A DNA stretch of 64,000 bases, taken from assembly GCF_003384725.1 (NCBI RefSeq), contig NZ_QNVV01000012.1, positions 1 to 64,000 on the forward strand, read 5' to 3'. The position numbers were made by a program, and so were the translations under genes. Source of the stretch: Chryseobacterium pennipullorum. Its GTDB lineage: Bacteria; Bacteroidota; Bacteroidia; Flavobacteriales; Weeksellaceae. Below, one piece after another: positions 48,536 to 57,129 of this stretch; the first letter of the stretch is position 1; every line of letters begins with the position of its first letter. The notes below the pieces were generated by a model. That model did no database searches, was not told where the DNA came from, and saw only the letters and a program-made list of their open reading frames with translations.

Positions 48536-48580
48536 ACACTACAGCAAAACCGTACGGAAATGTTGTAGTGTTTTTTTTTA
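48536..48580 (+). terminator. Probable terminator after the S9 peptidase
   Basis: CACTACAGC and a right arm ending GTTGTAGTG pair imperfectly around an internal CCGTACGG, followed by nine T. Confidence 0.75.
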
Positions 48581-48784
48581 ATCAGCCTTTCATTCCGCAG
48601 CAGAAGATTTTTGTCTTTCTGTAGTTGGTATGGGACATACAGTGACTTTGGCTGAAGATGACAACATGAACAAGGGATCCGGTTTGAGAATAAAAAGAAT
48701 TTGGACTTATTAAAAATAAACTTAAAAAAACATAATTATGAAAATTAACCTGTTTTTCTCATTGGGTTTTCTTAATTTTATTCT

Positions 48785-49585
48785 ATGAATTTTGAAAGAG
48801 TAGGGCTTGTTTTATCAGGAGGTGGTACCAAAGGGATCGCTCATGCGGGAGTATTAAAATTCTTGAAAGAAAATAATATGGAGGTAGATCTCCTTTCCTG
48901 CTGTAGTGCAGGATCTATTGTGGGCTGCCTGCATGCTATCGGAAAAACTCCGGAAGAGATCCTTGAGTTTTTCAATTCAGTTTATTTTTTCAACTGGAAA
49001 CATTTTACTTTCAATCAGCCGGGGCTGGTTTCGTCAATTATTTTCAGAAACTATCTCAAGCCAATCTTTCATGATATGAAACTGGGCGACCTTGATATCG
49101 AAGTGAAAATTGTGGCCACGGAACTTGTTTCAGGAACCCAGAAGATTTTTGACAAAGATTTTGAGATCGTAGATGCGATTATTGCCTCCTGTTCCATTCC
49201 CGGAATTACTACCCCATACATCATTGATGATGAAATGTACTGTGACGGCGGAGTGTTGAACAATTTCCCGGCAGACATTATCAGAGAAGACTGTGACAAG
49301 CTGATTGGTGTATTTGTATCGCCACCAAGCGAAGCACAGATTAAAGATCTTAATTCCATAAAAGCCATTGTCTCACGTTCCTATGACCTTCTTTCCTACA
49401 GGATAGAAAAAGTGAAATTCGATTACTGTGACTGGTTTATTTCCTCTCAGAAATTAGCTTCCTATGGAGCTTTTGAACGTAAGAAAGAAAGACTGGAAGA
49501 AATCTTCAATATCGGGTACAAAGCAGCGAGAGAAAGCTATGAAACCAGCCGGTTCCTTACCGAGCTCAGACAATCCGGAACATAA
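48785..49585 (+). CDS. Patatin-like phospholipase with altered nucleophile elbow
   Basis: A 266-residue patatin-fold lipase. The oxyanion-hole motif is SGGGTKG (11-17). The nucleophile Ser41 lies in Cys39-Cys-Ser-Ala-Gly43, where the family consensus GxSxG has Gly instead of the first Cys. The catalytic Asp154 is in YCDGGVLNNFP, the usual DGG motif. It should hydrolyse phospholipid or other acyl esters. No signal peptide is present. Its start overlaps a 16-codon upstream frame (ATGA). A terminator follows. Confidence 0.87.
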   Translation: MNFERVGLVLSGGGTKGIAHAGVLKFLKENNMEVDLLSCCSAGSIVGCLHAIGKTPEEILEFFNSVYFFNWKHFTFNQPGLVSSIIFRNYLKPIFHDMKLGDLDIEVKIVATELVSGTQKIFDKDFEIVDAIIASCSIPGITTPYIIDDEMYCDGGVLNNFPADIIREDCDKLIGVFVSPPSEAQIKDLNSIKAIVSRSYDLLSYRIEKVKFDYCDWFISSQKLASYGAFERKKERLEEIFNIGYKAARESYETSRFLTELRQSGT

Positions 49586-49587
49586 AA

Positions 49588-49613
49588 AATCCTGTACAAT
49601 GACAGGATTCTGT
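49588..49613 (+). terminator. Terminator after the patatin gene
   Basis: AATCCTGT, loop ACAATG, ACAGGATT, followed by CTGTTTTTTAT. Confidence 0.8.
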
Positions 49614-49668
49614 TTTTTATAAAAAATTGTTACCTTTTAATACATTCGGTAAAATAGCAGCTGAAAAA

Positions 49669-50109
49669 TCAGTTTTTCACGACATAGCCGTCCTGACGTA
49701 CGATTTCCTGATCATTCTGATCGGTAACTGTCAGGGTATAAGGGGCTTTTTTTGCAGAATCTGTAAGGTAGTTTCTCCAAACCTGATAGCTGTATCCTTC
49801 ATTATTAAAGACAATATAATAATTGCCTCCCGTACCGTCAGGAACAAGTTCCCCATCACTGATGATCATACTTGGTTTAGCCGTAATCTTTGCATTCGCA
49901 TTCCAGGACTGGTAAAGATATTTCCCATTAGGCTGTTTATCAATTCTGATTTTGAATTTTTTAGTTTTGATGATGACGGTTTTCGGTACTTCTTGAAAAG
50001 CATAGCCGGAAACGACGTGGCTCGCTTTTGAATCATTTGGAATTTCCTTAGCATAAGCAAGAGAAAATTGCGCTAAGCACAATGTTCCTAATAAAAAAGT
50101 TTTAATCAT
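49669..50109 (-). CDS. Small secreted protein of unknown function
   Basis: A 146-residue protein with a signal peptide (MIKTFLLGTLCLAQFSLAYAKE). The mature part is beta-rich (KTVIIKTKKFKIRIDKQPNGKYLYQSWNANAK, PDGTGGNYYIVFNNEGYSYQVWRN) and has no motif that I recognise. It has no sorting domain or lipobox, so it is probably periplasmic. It is a lone gene, convergent with the patatin gene and followed on its own strand by no clear terminator. Confidence 0.65.
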   Translation of the reverse strand: MIKTFLLGTLCLAQFSLAYAKEIPNDSKASHVVSGYAFQEVPKTVIIKTKKFKIRIDKQPNGKYLYQSWNANAKITAKPSMIISDGELVPDGTGGNYYIVFNNEGYSYQVWRNYLTDSAKKAPYTLTVTDQNDQEIVRQDGYVVKN

Positions 50110-50239
50110 ATTATTATATGGTTATTGGTTTGACAGTCAAACCTTATCAAATATAACGCCACGATCAGATACAATGCGTTATTAGGTGCATATTACATTA
50201 CACTTTAAGCTTGATCCGAAAAATTATTGGGTTGAAAAA

Positions 50240-50944
50240 TTAATTCTGAATCGCGGTATAACTTGCAAAAGCCTCTTCCAGGCTGTCAAACTTTCCTTTG
50301 AACTCATCAATTGGACAATCCTGAAGAATATTTCCTTTATGAATGAGAATAACCCTCGAGCATAGCGCTTCTACTTCCTGCATGATGTGCGTGGAAAGGA
50401 GAACGGTCTTTTGCTGACCGATTTCTTTTACGACATTACGGATTTCAATAATCTGATTAGGATCCAGGCCATTGGTTGGCTCATCCAGAATAAGGAGGTC
50501 AGGCTGATGAATGATTGCCTGTGCCAGTCCTACACGTTGCTTATATCCCTTGGAAAGCTGACCGATTTTTTTTGATCTTTCCGGGGTAATTCCGACAAGC
50601 TCGATAACCTCGTCTATTCTACTTTCAGGGATTTTATGGATATTGGCTACAAACTGAAGGTATTCTTTCACATACATCTCCAGGTACAGCGGATTATTTT
50701 CCGGTAAAAAGCCTATTTTTTTCTTACTTTCAGTCTCATGTCTGGAAATATCCATTCCATTGAAGATGATTTGTCCTTCGTCGATTTTCAGAGCTCCTAC
50801 GATAGATTTCATCAGTGTAGATTTTCCGGCACCGTTAGGGCCAAGAAGACCGATGATTTCATTTTTATCGATAGAAATGTTGATATCGTTAAGAGCGATC
50901 TGCTCTCCAAACTTTTTGGTTAGATTGAGAATCTGAAGCGGCAT
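50240..50944 (-). CDS. ABC transporter ATP-binding protein, GldA-like
   Basis: A 234-residue nucleotide-binding domain. Walker A is GPNGAGKST, the signature is LSKGYKQRVGLAQA, Walker B is LLILDEPTNGLDP, and the switch His is in STHIMQE. The region FLPENNPLYLEMYVKEYLQFVA resembles GldA, the ATPase of the gliding and T9SS-associated GldAFG transporter. No permease is adjacent, and the protein is shorter than classical GldA (about 300 residues). Its exact partner is therefore open. Confidence 0.85.
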   Translation of the reverse strand: MPLQILNLTKKFGEQIALNDINISIDKNEIIGLLGPNGAGKSTLMKSIVGALKIDEGQIIFNGMDISRHETESKKKIGFLPENNPLYLEMYVKEYLQFVANIHKIPESRIDEVIELVGITPERSKKIGQLSKGYKQRVGLAQAIIHQPDLLILDEPTNGLDPNQIIEIRNVVKEIGQQKTVLLSTHIMQEVEALCSRVILIHKGNILQDCPIDEFKGKFDSLEEAFASYTAIQN

Positions 50945-50979
50945 AATACTGAATGTCTTTCTGCAAAAATAAAATAAAA

Positions 50980-51003
50980 AAACTCATCCGGTAGAATGAG
51001 TTT
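50980..51003 (-). terminator. Terminator of the 51025-51585 gene
   Basis: AAACTCAT (50980-50987) and ATGAGTTT (50996-51003) pair. Read leftward the stem is followed by a T-run. It lies directly ahead of the ABC ATPase gene. Confidence 0.75.
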
Positions 51004-51024
51004 CGTAATATTTTTAAATTATAA

Positions 51025-51585
51025 TTATTTTCTTGATTTTTTCTTCGCTCCGCCAGAAGTAGGGGTTGCGGTAGAAGCGGTATTGGTTCCTTTGTTAGCT
51101 GCATTCGGATTCACAGCAGGGGTCTTGTCATACAGTGCATACTTCCCGTTGGTTCTTCCAAAGATTTTCTCAACCTGTTTTCTCGTTAAATACTGTGACT
51201 TTCCAATGTATTTTCTGTTTTTGTTGATGACCTGAATAAACTGTACGGTAGGCTGGCCGTAGTTTCTTTCATAATGAAGTTCAATGATATCATTGGGAAG
51301 CTCCAGTATGATGTTTTCACCTGGCATTGTTATAAAACCATCCATAATCAGTTTATAGAGTCCGATCACATCACCATTCAGGTTTTGAAAAGAAAAAGAT
51401 CTGATGGTATTCAGGTTGCTGGTGTTCAGATCCTGGTAATTGACTGTAAATTTATCTTCCTTTTTATAGAGACCAACGGAATTATCTTTACCAACTTCCA
51501 CCAAACTTTCATTTTTCAACACTTTAATCTGTGAGAAAACTGAAATACCGAACATACATGTAATAAGTAGAATTATTTTTCTCAT
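51025..51585 (-). CDS. Exported protein of unknown function with basic, Ser/Thr-rich tail
   Basis: A 186-residue protein with a signal peptide (MRKIILLITCMFGISVFSQ). The central part has alternating beta segments (SFSFQNLNGDVIGLYKLIMDGF). A later stretch contains KSQYLTRKQVEKIFGRTNGKYALYD. The C-terminus is low complexity, rich in Ala/Thr/Gly and ending KKKSRK. I know no family. It lies 80 nt ahead of the ABC ATPase gene, separated by a terminator. Confidence 0.65.
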   Translation of the reverse strand: MRKIILLITCMFGISVFSQIKVLKNESLVEVGKDNSVGLYKKEDKFTVNYQDLNTSNLNTIRSFSFQNLNGDVIGLYKLIMDGFITMPGENIILELPNDIIELHYERNYGQPTVQFIQVINKNRKYIGKSQYLTRKQVEKIFGRTNGKYALYDKTPAVNPNAANKGTNTASTATPTSGGAKKKSRK

Positions 51586-51946
51586 GGAATGAATTTTAAT
51601 GTTTTATAAATTGGTGCACTTAAAATTACTAATAAAAAAGCTAAAAAGCAATTTAATTCGTTGAGGCAAAAGTAATACTTTTTTTTAATATTGTTAAGAA
51701 ACGGACAACCGCCAGATCTATTGTGCTTAAAGGGTAATAAGTTGTAAATCATGTATTTATTGCATAGTTGTCAGGATCTGTTTCTGAATTCATTTTATCC
51801 TTGTAAAGTGAATTGTTTTTTGTAATGCATTGAATTTCAGTGATGAAATATGGGAATAGGGAAATGGAGGAGTAATATTTAAAAAACAAGTGTTAAAATC
51901 ATGGAAAATATCTTTACCTTAGACTTTGGGGGCTTTGAAACCGGTT
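51586..51946. other. Intergenic region, no gene seen
   Basis: AT-rich. A leftward TACTTTTG at 51667-51674 fits the -7 consensus for the gene at 51585, but no TTG lies at the expected distance. No open frame is convincing. Confidence 0.4.
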
Positions 51947-52639
51947 TTAAAGCAGTTTGTTTTTGGAAATGGCTGATATATAATGATCGAATTCTTTTTT
52001 GTAACTTCTTCCCACAGGAATCTGATGACTACCCAATAGAATTTCATGGGTGCTGAACGCGGTAACAAACCTGGAATTGATGATAAAAGACCTGTGAACT
52101 CTGATGAACCCTTTCTCTGAAAGGATCACTTCCAGGTCGGCTGTTTTGTTTTTCGAAATAAAGCTTTCCTTTGCCAGGACTACTTTGATATCATTTCCCT
52201 GGCTTTCAATATACATGATCTCCGAAAGCTGAATCTTCCGGTGCATTCTTTCCGTTTTGATCATGATAAAGTCTTCTTCGGTCTCTGGAACTGTCCTCAG
52301 AATCCGCTCAACAGATTTGAAAAAACGCTCAAATGTGATGGGCTTCAGAAGATAGTCTACGGCTTCCAGCTCAAATCCTTCAATCGCAAAATCACGGTAG
52401 GCCGTTGTGAATATGGTCTTGGGTTTCTGAGAAAGGGACTTTAAAAAGTTAATTCCGTTTAAATCGGGCATTTGAATATCCAGGAACATCAGATCAATGG
52501 TCTGGTTCTGGAGGATCTTGTAAGCATCCATTGCATTTTCAGCTTTTCCTTTGAGCTTTAAGTGACCGATTTTGGAGATATGGTTTTCCAGTAACAGGGC
52601 TGCCAAAGGCTCGTCATCTACAATGATACAGTTAATCAT
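51947..52639 (-). CDS. LytTR-family response regulator
   Basis: A 230-residue response regulator. The receiver domain (about 1-120) has the acidic pair Asp8-Asp9 and the phospho-acceptor Asp54 (MFLDIQMPD). The DNA-binding LytTR domain is about 130-228 (MHRKIQLSEIMYIESQGNDIKV, GFIRVHRSFIINSRFVTAF). It overlaps the sensor kinase gene by 8 nt and forms a two-component pair with it. Targets are not visible, though the divergent acyltransferase is a candidate. Confidence 0.94.
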   Translation of the reverse strand: MINCIIVDDEPLAALLLENHISKIGHLKLKGKAENAMDAYKILQNQTIDLMFLDIQMPDLNGINFLKSLSQKPKTIFTTAYRDFAIEGFELEAVDYLLKPITFERFFKSVERILRTVPETEEDFIMIKTERMHRKIQLSEIMYIESQGNDIKVVLAKESFISKNKTADLEVILSEKGFIRVHRSFIINSRFVTAFSTHEILLGSHQIPVGRSYKKEFDHYISAISKNKLL

Positions 52640-53702
52640 ATTGTGGCGGAGTGATTATTTCAACTTTAAAAGTATTGTTTTTCCGGGAGATTCTGAATAC
52701 AAAATTATTCTGATAATGATGTTCAAGCTGCCTTTTTATATTTTGAAGCCCAATTCCGTTTTCATTATTATCCTGGTAGTCAGGACAGGTGTTTTCAATA
52801 CTGAAGTAGGTTTGCTTATCATCAGCTTCGATCTCAATGCTAATTTCCGTTATACCGGTGTTCTTTCCGGCACCATGCTTAAAAGTGTTTTCTACCAATG
52901 TGAGATACAGCAGAGGCGGAATAGTATTGGAGGAATGAAGCATCGTCCGCCGGCTTATTTTTAATCTTTCATGGTTATACCGCAGGTGCTCAAGAGCGAT
53001 ATACTGCTCAATAATGGTCAGTTCTTCAGAAATAGCTACCCATTTTTTCTCGGCTTTGTATAAAATATAGTCTAAGATATCCGAAAGCTGACTGATGGAC
53101 TGAGAGGTTTTATCAGAGTTGCTTATCGAAAGAGAGTAAATATTATTCAATGTATTGAACAGAAAATGAGGGTTGAGCTGGGATTTAAGGGATTTCAGTT
53201 CCAGTTCCGCCTTTTCTTTCTGAAGCTTCAGGCTACGTTCCTTTTCGTCCCGGTACCGCATGATAAACTGGATCGAAATAAAGATAAAAGAGCCGCTTAC
53301 TACAGGCAAAGTATAATGGAGCGTGAGATACCTGATGTCGGTAAAAATGCTGATCAGGCTGTCCTTAGGCTCACTGATAAAAAAAGGCTCTGCAATATAA
53401 ACAATAAAGACCCGGTTGATAACGGACAGTAAATACAGACCTGTGATGAGGTACAGAAAAAATTCTATGTATTTTTTCCGGTCGGAAAAATGACGGATGA
53501 GGATGTAATAGATCAAATTGGCACCGATGATCTGGAAAATCCAGTGGCAGAAATTATAAATCACCAGTACCCCGAAGTTTCCACCATCATACTCTCCATA
53601 GCTTTTTGCTGTTCCGAATAAAAACAAAGCGGTCCAGAAGAATACCTGGAAGTAGATATTCTGCCTGATTAGATTTTCTGACCCTGTTTTTATCATCCTC
53701 AA
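52632..53702 (-). CDS. LytS/YehU-type sensor histidine kinase
   Basis: A 356-residue membrane kinase. Four hydrophobic segments occupy about residues 15-148. A short coiled linker (KLQKEKAELELKSLKSQ) leads to the His_kinase motif with His179 in LNPHFLFNTLNN. The HATPase domain (about 260-350) ends with GIGLQNIKRQL as the G-box. The periplasmic part is small, so it probably senses something in the membrane. It overlaps the LytTR regulator gene by 8 nt. Confidence 0.93.
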   Translation of the reverse strand: MRMIKTGSENLIRQNIYFQVFFWTALFLFGTAKSYGEYDGGNFGVLVIYNFCHWIFQIIGANLIYYILIRHFSDRKKYIEFFLYLITGLYLLSVINRVFIVYIAEPFFISEPKDSLISIFTDIRYLTLHYTLPVVSGSFIFISIQFIMRYRDEKERSLKLQKEKAELELKSLKSQLNPHFLFNTLNNIYSLSISNSDKTSQSISQLSDILDYILYKAEKKWVAISEELTIIEQYIALEHLRYNHERLKISRRTMLHSSNTIPPLLYLTLVENTFKHGAGKNTGITEISIEIEADDKQTYFSIENTCPDYQDNNENGIGLQNIKRQLEHHYQNNFVFRISRKNNTFKVEIITPPQYD

Positions 53703-53879
53703 AAATAATAAAACTTAATGCACGGTGACAAAAGCAATATTAAATGGGGGAAAACAATGACGAATGATCCTTTTTGATGTGCAGACAACCTGTTTTACAC
53801 TTGATATCAGAAAGGCTGCTTTTTGCATGATGCACGACAAATGGATTCTGATTTTATCAATATTTGCAGGAAAAAAAAT

Positions 53880-55037
53880 ATGAAAACAGGCTATTCTGAA
53901 AGGCTTTACGGATTAGATCATCTGAGAGCGCTGGCTATTGTACTGGTCTTAATGTATCACTACCGGGCATTCCAACATCCGGCATGGATTGATACTGTGG
54001 GAAGATGGGGCTGGACGGGAGTAGATCTGTTTTTTGTGCTGAGTGGTTTTCTGATTTCGAGTCAGCTGTTTAAAGAAATAGACCATAACGGAGGGATCAG
54101 CCTCAAAAGATTTTATGTAAAACGGTTTTTCAGAATTATTCCTCCATACGCCTTTACTGTTCTTCTGTATTTTTCCTGTCCACTCTTCAGGGAGCGGGAA
54201 GCATTGCCGCCCTGGTGGAAACTGGCCACTTTTACCCAGAACTATGGTTTGGATGTGATCCATTATGGAACATTTTCACACGCCTGGTCATTGTGTATTG
54301 AAGAGCAGTTTTATCTGGTCCTTCCTGTATTGCTATTGATGCTGATGCCGGCAAAACTTTTTAAATATTTAGGCATTTTGATCATTTTGATCATCGCTTT
54401 TTCATTGACTGCCAGGCTGATGGTCTGGAACAGCGATGTTGTAGTGGTCAATACAGAATCGCTGGATTTCTGGAAATTATGGTATATGAAGATATATTAT
54501 CCTACTCATACCAGGCTGGATGGGCTTGCCACAGGGGTATTGGTTGGTTATCTCATGCAGTATTCACCTGTTTTTAAACGGTTGGTCCACCGCAATGGAA
54601 ACAAGCTTTTCCTTTTGGGAATCCTGCTGTTGGCGATCTCATTCTGGGTATGCTACGAACAGGCTTCAAAAGCGGCTTCCATTATAGGATTTACCTTAGT
54701 AGCCGTAAGTTATGGGTTTATAGTGATGTCCGCGGTTTCTCAGTCTTCATTTTTATCCCGTTCAAAATCTTTTGTCACAGGGCAGCTGGCTGCCTTATCC
54801 TACGCAATTTATCTTTCCCATAAAGGGATTGTTCATCTTGTACAGAAGACTCTGGAATATTTTAATCTTGATGCTTCAGATCATGTAAGTCTTATTCTTT
54901 GCCTTGCAGCCTGTATTGGGGGAGGCCTTTTTTACAGGTTCACCATTGAAAGAATATCCTCAGAAATACGACTGAAAGTTTTAAATCTCATGAACAGAAG
55001 AGGTAAGTCTGCGGGATCGATTGGAGAAGAAAAATAG
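53880..55037 (+). CDS. Acyltransferase family 3 membrane protein
   Basis: About 385 residues from the ATG chosen here. The open frame reaches 19 codons upstream to a TTG. Ten or so hydrophobic segments follow the family opening YGLDHLRALAIVLVLMYHYRA, with the WTGVDLFFVLSGFLIS loop, and the Arg in RFFRIIPPYAFTVLLYFS fits the conserved family motif. It would O-acetylate or acylate surface polysaccharide, lipid or peptidoglycan at the inner membrane. It is divergent from the LytS/LytTR pair. Confidence 0.9.
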   Translation: MKTGYSERLYGLDHLRALAIVLVLMYHYRAFQHPAWIDTVGRWGWTGVDLFFVLSGFLISSQLFKEIDHNGGISLKRFYVKRFFRIIPPYAFTVLLYFSCPLFREREALPPWWKLATFTQNYGLDVIHYGTFSHAWSLCIEEQFYLVLPVLLLMLMPAKLFKYLGILIILIIAFSLTARLMVWNSDVVVVNTESLDFWKLWYMKIYYPTHTRLDGLATGVLVGYLMQYSPVFKRLVHRNGNKLFLLGILLLAISFWVCYEQASKAASIIGFTLVAVSYGFIVMSAVSQSSFLSRSKSFVTGQLAALSYAIYLSHKGIVHLVQKTLEYFNLDASDHVSLILCLAACIGGGLFYRFTIERISSEIRLKVLNLMNRRGKSAGSIGEEK

Positions 55038-55384
55038 TAGCTTTTGATTTTTTAACCCTAGATCTTCACAGATCATTGCGGTACTCATAAGCTGCTTTGG
55101 CCATATATCTTCGATGAACGATTTACATTTTCAAATTTTTCCTACGTATTGTGAACAAAAACCGAAAGTAATAATTATCTTTTGATAATCATTTGTTGTT
55201 AGTTTTTTAGATTTCAAATATAGGTTATATCTTTTTTGCTTTTTGTTTCTACTTCTGGCTTTTATTGGGGATTTTATCCAGCTCAAAATGGGAAAAATGA
55301 TAAAATATCTTCCTATATGATCAAATAGCTCTTTTGCTGTTGCAGGATTTAATACATTAGCAGAATCAATACCCTATACTGATT
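55038..55384. other. Intergenic region, no gene seen
   Basis: AT-rich, with TTTTTTAGATTTC-like blocks. No open frame, hairpin or promoter element strong enough to name. Confidence 0.45.
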
Positions 55385-56713
55385 ATGAATGACTTTTACT
55401 TTAAAATTAGCGATTGTAATAAAAAAGATATCTATTGCAGAGCAGTCAAAAAGGTAGGATACACAATGATTCTGATTATGCTTTTAGCGATGTCAGGCAA
55501 GAGTTTTGGCCAAGCCTCAGACCCGGCATTTAATGCGGTCTACAAACAAATTCAGCAGAAAAATTTTTTCAAAGCCCGTCTGCTCTATGCAGAATCGAAA
55601 AAAAAGCTGCCGGCAGAATATCAGTATTTTACCGAAGCTGTGCTTGATAATGCCTTTAACAGGCCTGAGCAGTCTAATCGCAGAATAACAGAGCTGGAAT
55701 CTTCAAAAGTTAAACTTCAGGATTCGCTTATGCTTAAAATACAGTCTCTTAAGGAAGATAACTGTATGAAACAATATGATTACAAAGGGGCAAAAAATGC
55801 AGTTCAAAATGCTCTTAAAGTGTATGACAAGTTACTGACAGAAGAAAAAAGAAATGACCTTAAAAATAATCTGAAAATCTGGACCGCACTCGAAAATGAG
55901 CCGCGACAAAAGGTGACGTTCACCGGAAGTACGCGTATGAAAATGGAGAAAGATGCTGCAGGATTAAAAAACCTGAAAGTAAGCATAGGGGAAGAGTATA
56001 TGAATTTTATCTTCGATACGGGGGCCAATATCTCTACGGTGTCAGCGACAACAGCAAAACGTTTGAAAATGAAAATCATCCCTGCTGATATTGATGTGGA
56101 TGCCATTACGGGCATTGCCGTGAAAGCGGATCTCGCGGTCTGTAAAAAACTGGTGCTGGGAAATGCGGTCATAGAAAATGCTGTATTTCTGGTGTTTGCA
56201 GATACGGCGCTCAGTTTTCCACAAATCAGTTATCAGATCAACGGAATTCTGGGATTTCCGGTAATAGAAGCCTTGAAAGAAGTACAGTTGAGTCAGGATG
56301 ATTTTTTTACCGTTCCCGATAAAGAAACCAAAATCAATGCCCCATCCAATATGGCAATAGACGGACTGACTCCGCTTATTTTTGTAGATGGTAAACATTT
56401 TACCTTTGATACCGGTGCAGATCATACCATGCTTTACGCTCCTTTTTATGCCGAAAACAAAAACCAGATTGACAGGCAGTATCAGATGGTTAAGATCGGT
56501 ATGGGAGGCGCAGGAGGAAAGATAGAGTATGACGGATACAAGATATCGCATACTTTTCATATTATGGGAAAGGAAGTTTTGCTGGAGAATGTCAATGTGC
56601 TAAAGTCTAAGATTAATAAAGAAACAGCCTACGGCAATATAGGTCAGGATGTGATTCGTCAGTTTAATAGGATGACCCTGAATTTTGATCAGATGTTTAT
56701 TAAGTTTGATTAA
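55385..56713 (+). CDS. Retropepsin-like aspartic protease with two DTG motifs
   Basis: A 442-residue exported protein. A hydrophobic segment at about residues 27-42 (MILIMLLAMSGKSFGQ) is the signal peptide or anchor. The region 45-165 is helical and resembles TPR-like repeats. Two aspartic protease units follow, each with D-T-G-A: Asp211 (FIFDTGANIS) and Asp342 (FTFDTGADHT). The two lobes together could make a single-chain pepsin-like active site. Related bacterial proteins with tandem 'aspartyl protease' domains occur in Bacteroidota. The upstream Met at 55385 is retained, though 55466 is possible. Confidence 0.82.
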   Translation: MNDFYFKISDCNKKDIYCRAVKKVGYTMILIMLLAMSGKSFGQASDPAFNAVYKQIQQKNFFKARLLYAESKKKLPAEYQYFTEAVLDNAFNRPEQSNRRITELESSKVKLQDSLMLKIQSLKEDNCMKQYDYKGAKNAVQNALKVYDKLLTEEKRNDLKNNLKIWTALENEPRQKVTFTGSTRMKMEKDAAGLKNLKVSIGEEYMNFIFDTGANISTVSATTAKRLKMKIIPADIDVDAITGIAVKADLAVCKKLVLGNAVIENAVFLVFADTALSFPQISYQINGILGFPVIEALKEVQLSQDDFFTVPDKETKINAPSNMAIDGLTPLIFVDGKHFTFDTGADHTMLYAPFYAENKNQIDRQYQMVKIGMGGAGGKIEYDGYKISHTFHIMGKEVLLENVNVLKSKINKETAYGNIGQDVIRQFNRMTLNFDQMFIKFD

Positions 56714-56721
56714 AGAGAAGT

Positions 56722-57044
56722 GTTCTGATTGTGAGGTACTGATCAGAAAAATAAAAATGTTCACAATGATGAGGATGCGGTGCAAAATTGATGGTGAATG
56801 GATTTCAATAGGAACGGGCTTTAGCCCGTTCTGACTGTGAGGCACTGATCAGAAAAATAAAAAATGTTCACAATGATGAGGATGAGTTGCAAAATTGATG
56901 GTGAATGGATTTCAATAGGGACGGGCTTTAGCGCGTTCTGATTGTGAGGTACTGAGCAGAAAAATAAAAATGTTCACAATGGTGAGGATGGGGTGCAAAA
57001 TTGATGGTGAATGGATTTCAATAGGGATGGGCTTTAGCCCGTTC
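56722..57044. repeat. Tandem repeat, three copies of about 106-107 bp
   Basis: Copies begin at 56722, 56828 and 56935, all with GTTCTGA. Shared blocks are TGTGAGG(T/C)ACTGA, CAGAAAAATAAAAA, TGTTCACAATG, TGAGGATG, GCAAAATTGATGGTGAATGG, ATTTCAATAGG and GGGCTTTAGCCCGTTC. The last is a stem-loop (GAACGGGC-TTTA-GCCCGTTC in the ideal form), intact in copy one, broken in copy two (GCGCG) and nearly intact in copy three. Confidence 0.9.
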
Positions 57045-57081
57045 AAGCTATGTACAATGCCGACAATAGAATTTGAAAACA

Positions 57082-57110
57082 AAAACCCACTTCGCTCAGA
57101 AGTGGGTTTT
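57082..57110. terminator. Bidirectional terminator
   Basis: AAAACCCACTT (57082-57092) and AAGTGGGTTTT (57100-57110) form a perfect 11-bp stem. It serves the leftward gene at 57130 and any rightward transcript across the repeat. Confidence 0.85.
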
Positions 57111-57129
57111 ATACTATGTTTCACAATAG

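Larger units (their letters stand above)
56714..57129. other. Intergenic region filled by a tandem repeat
   Basis: Contains the threefold repeat at 56722-57044 and the terminator at 57082-57110. No gene is supported, and open frames here only cross the repeat. Confidence 0.6.

Noticed and set aside
56722-57044. Possible CRISPR array
   Set aside because: Only three units of 106-107 bp without constant short repeats and unique spacers; no cas gene is nearby.
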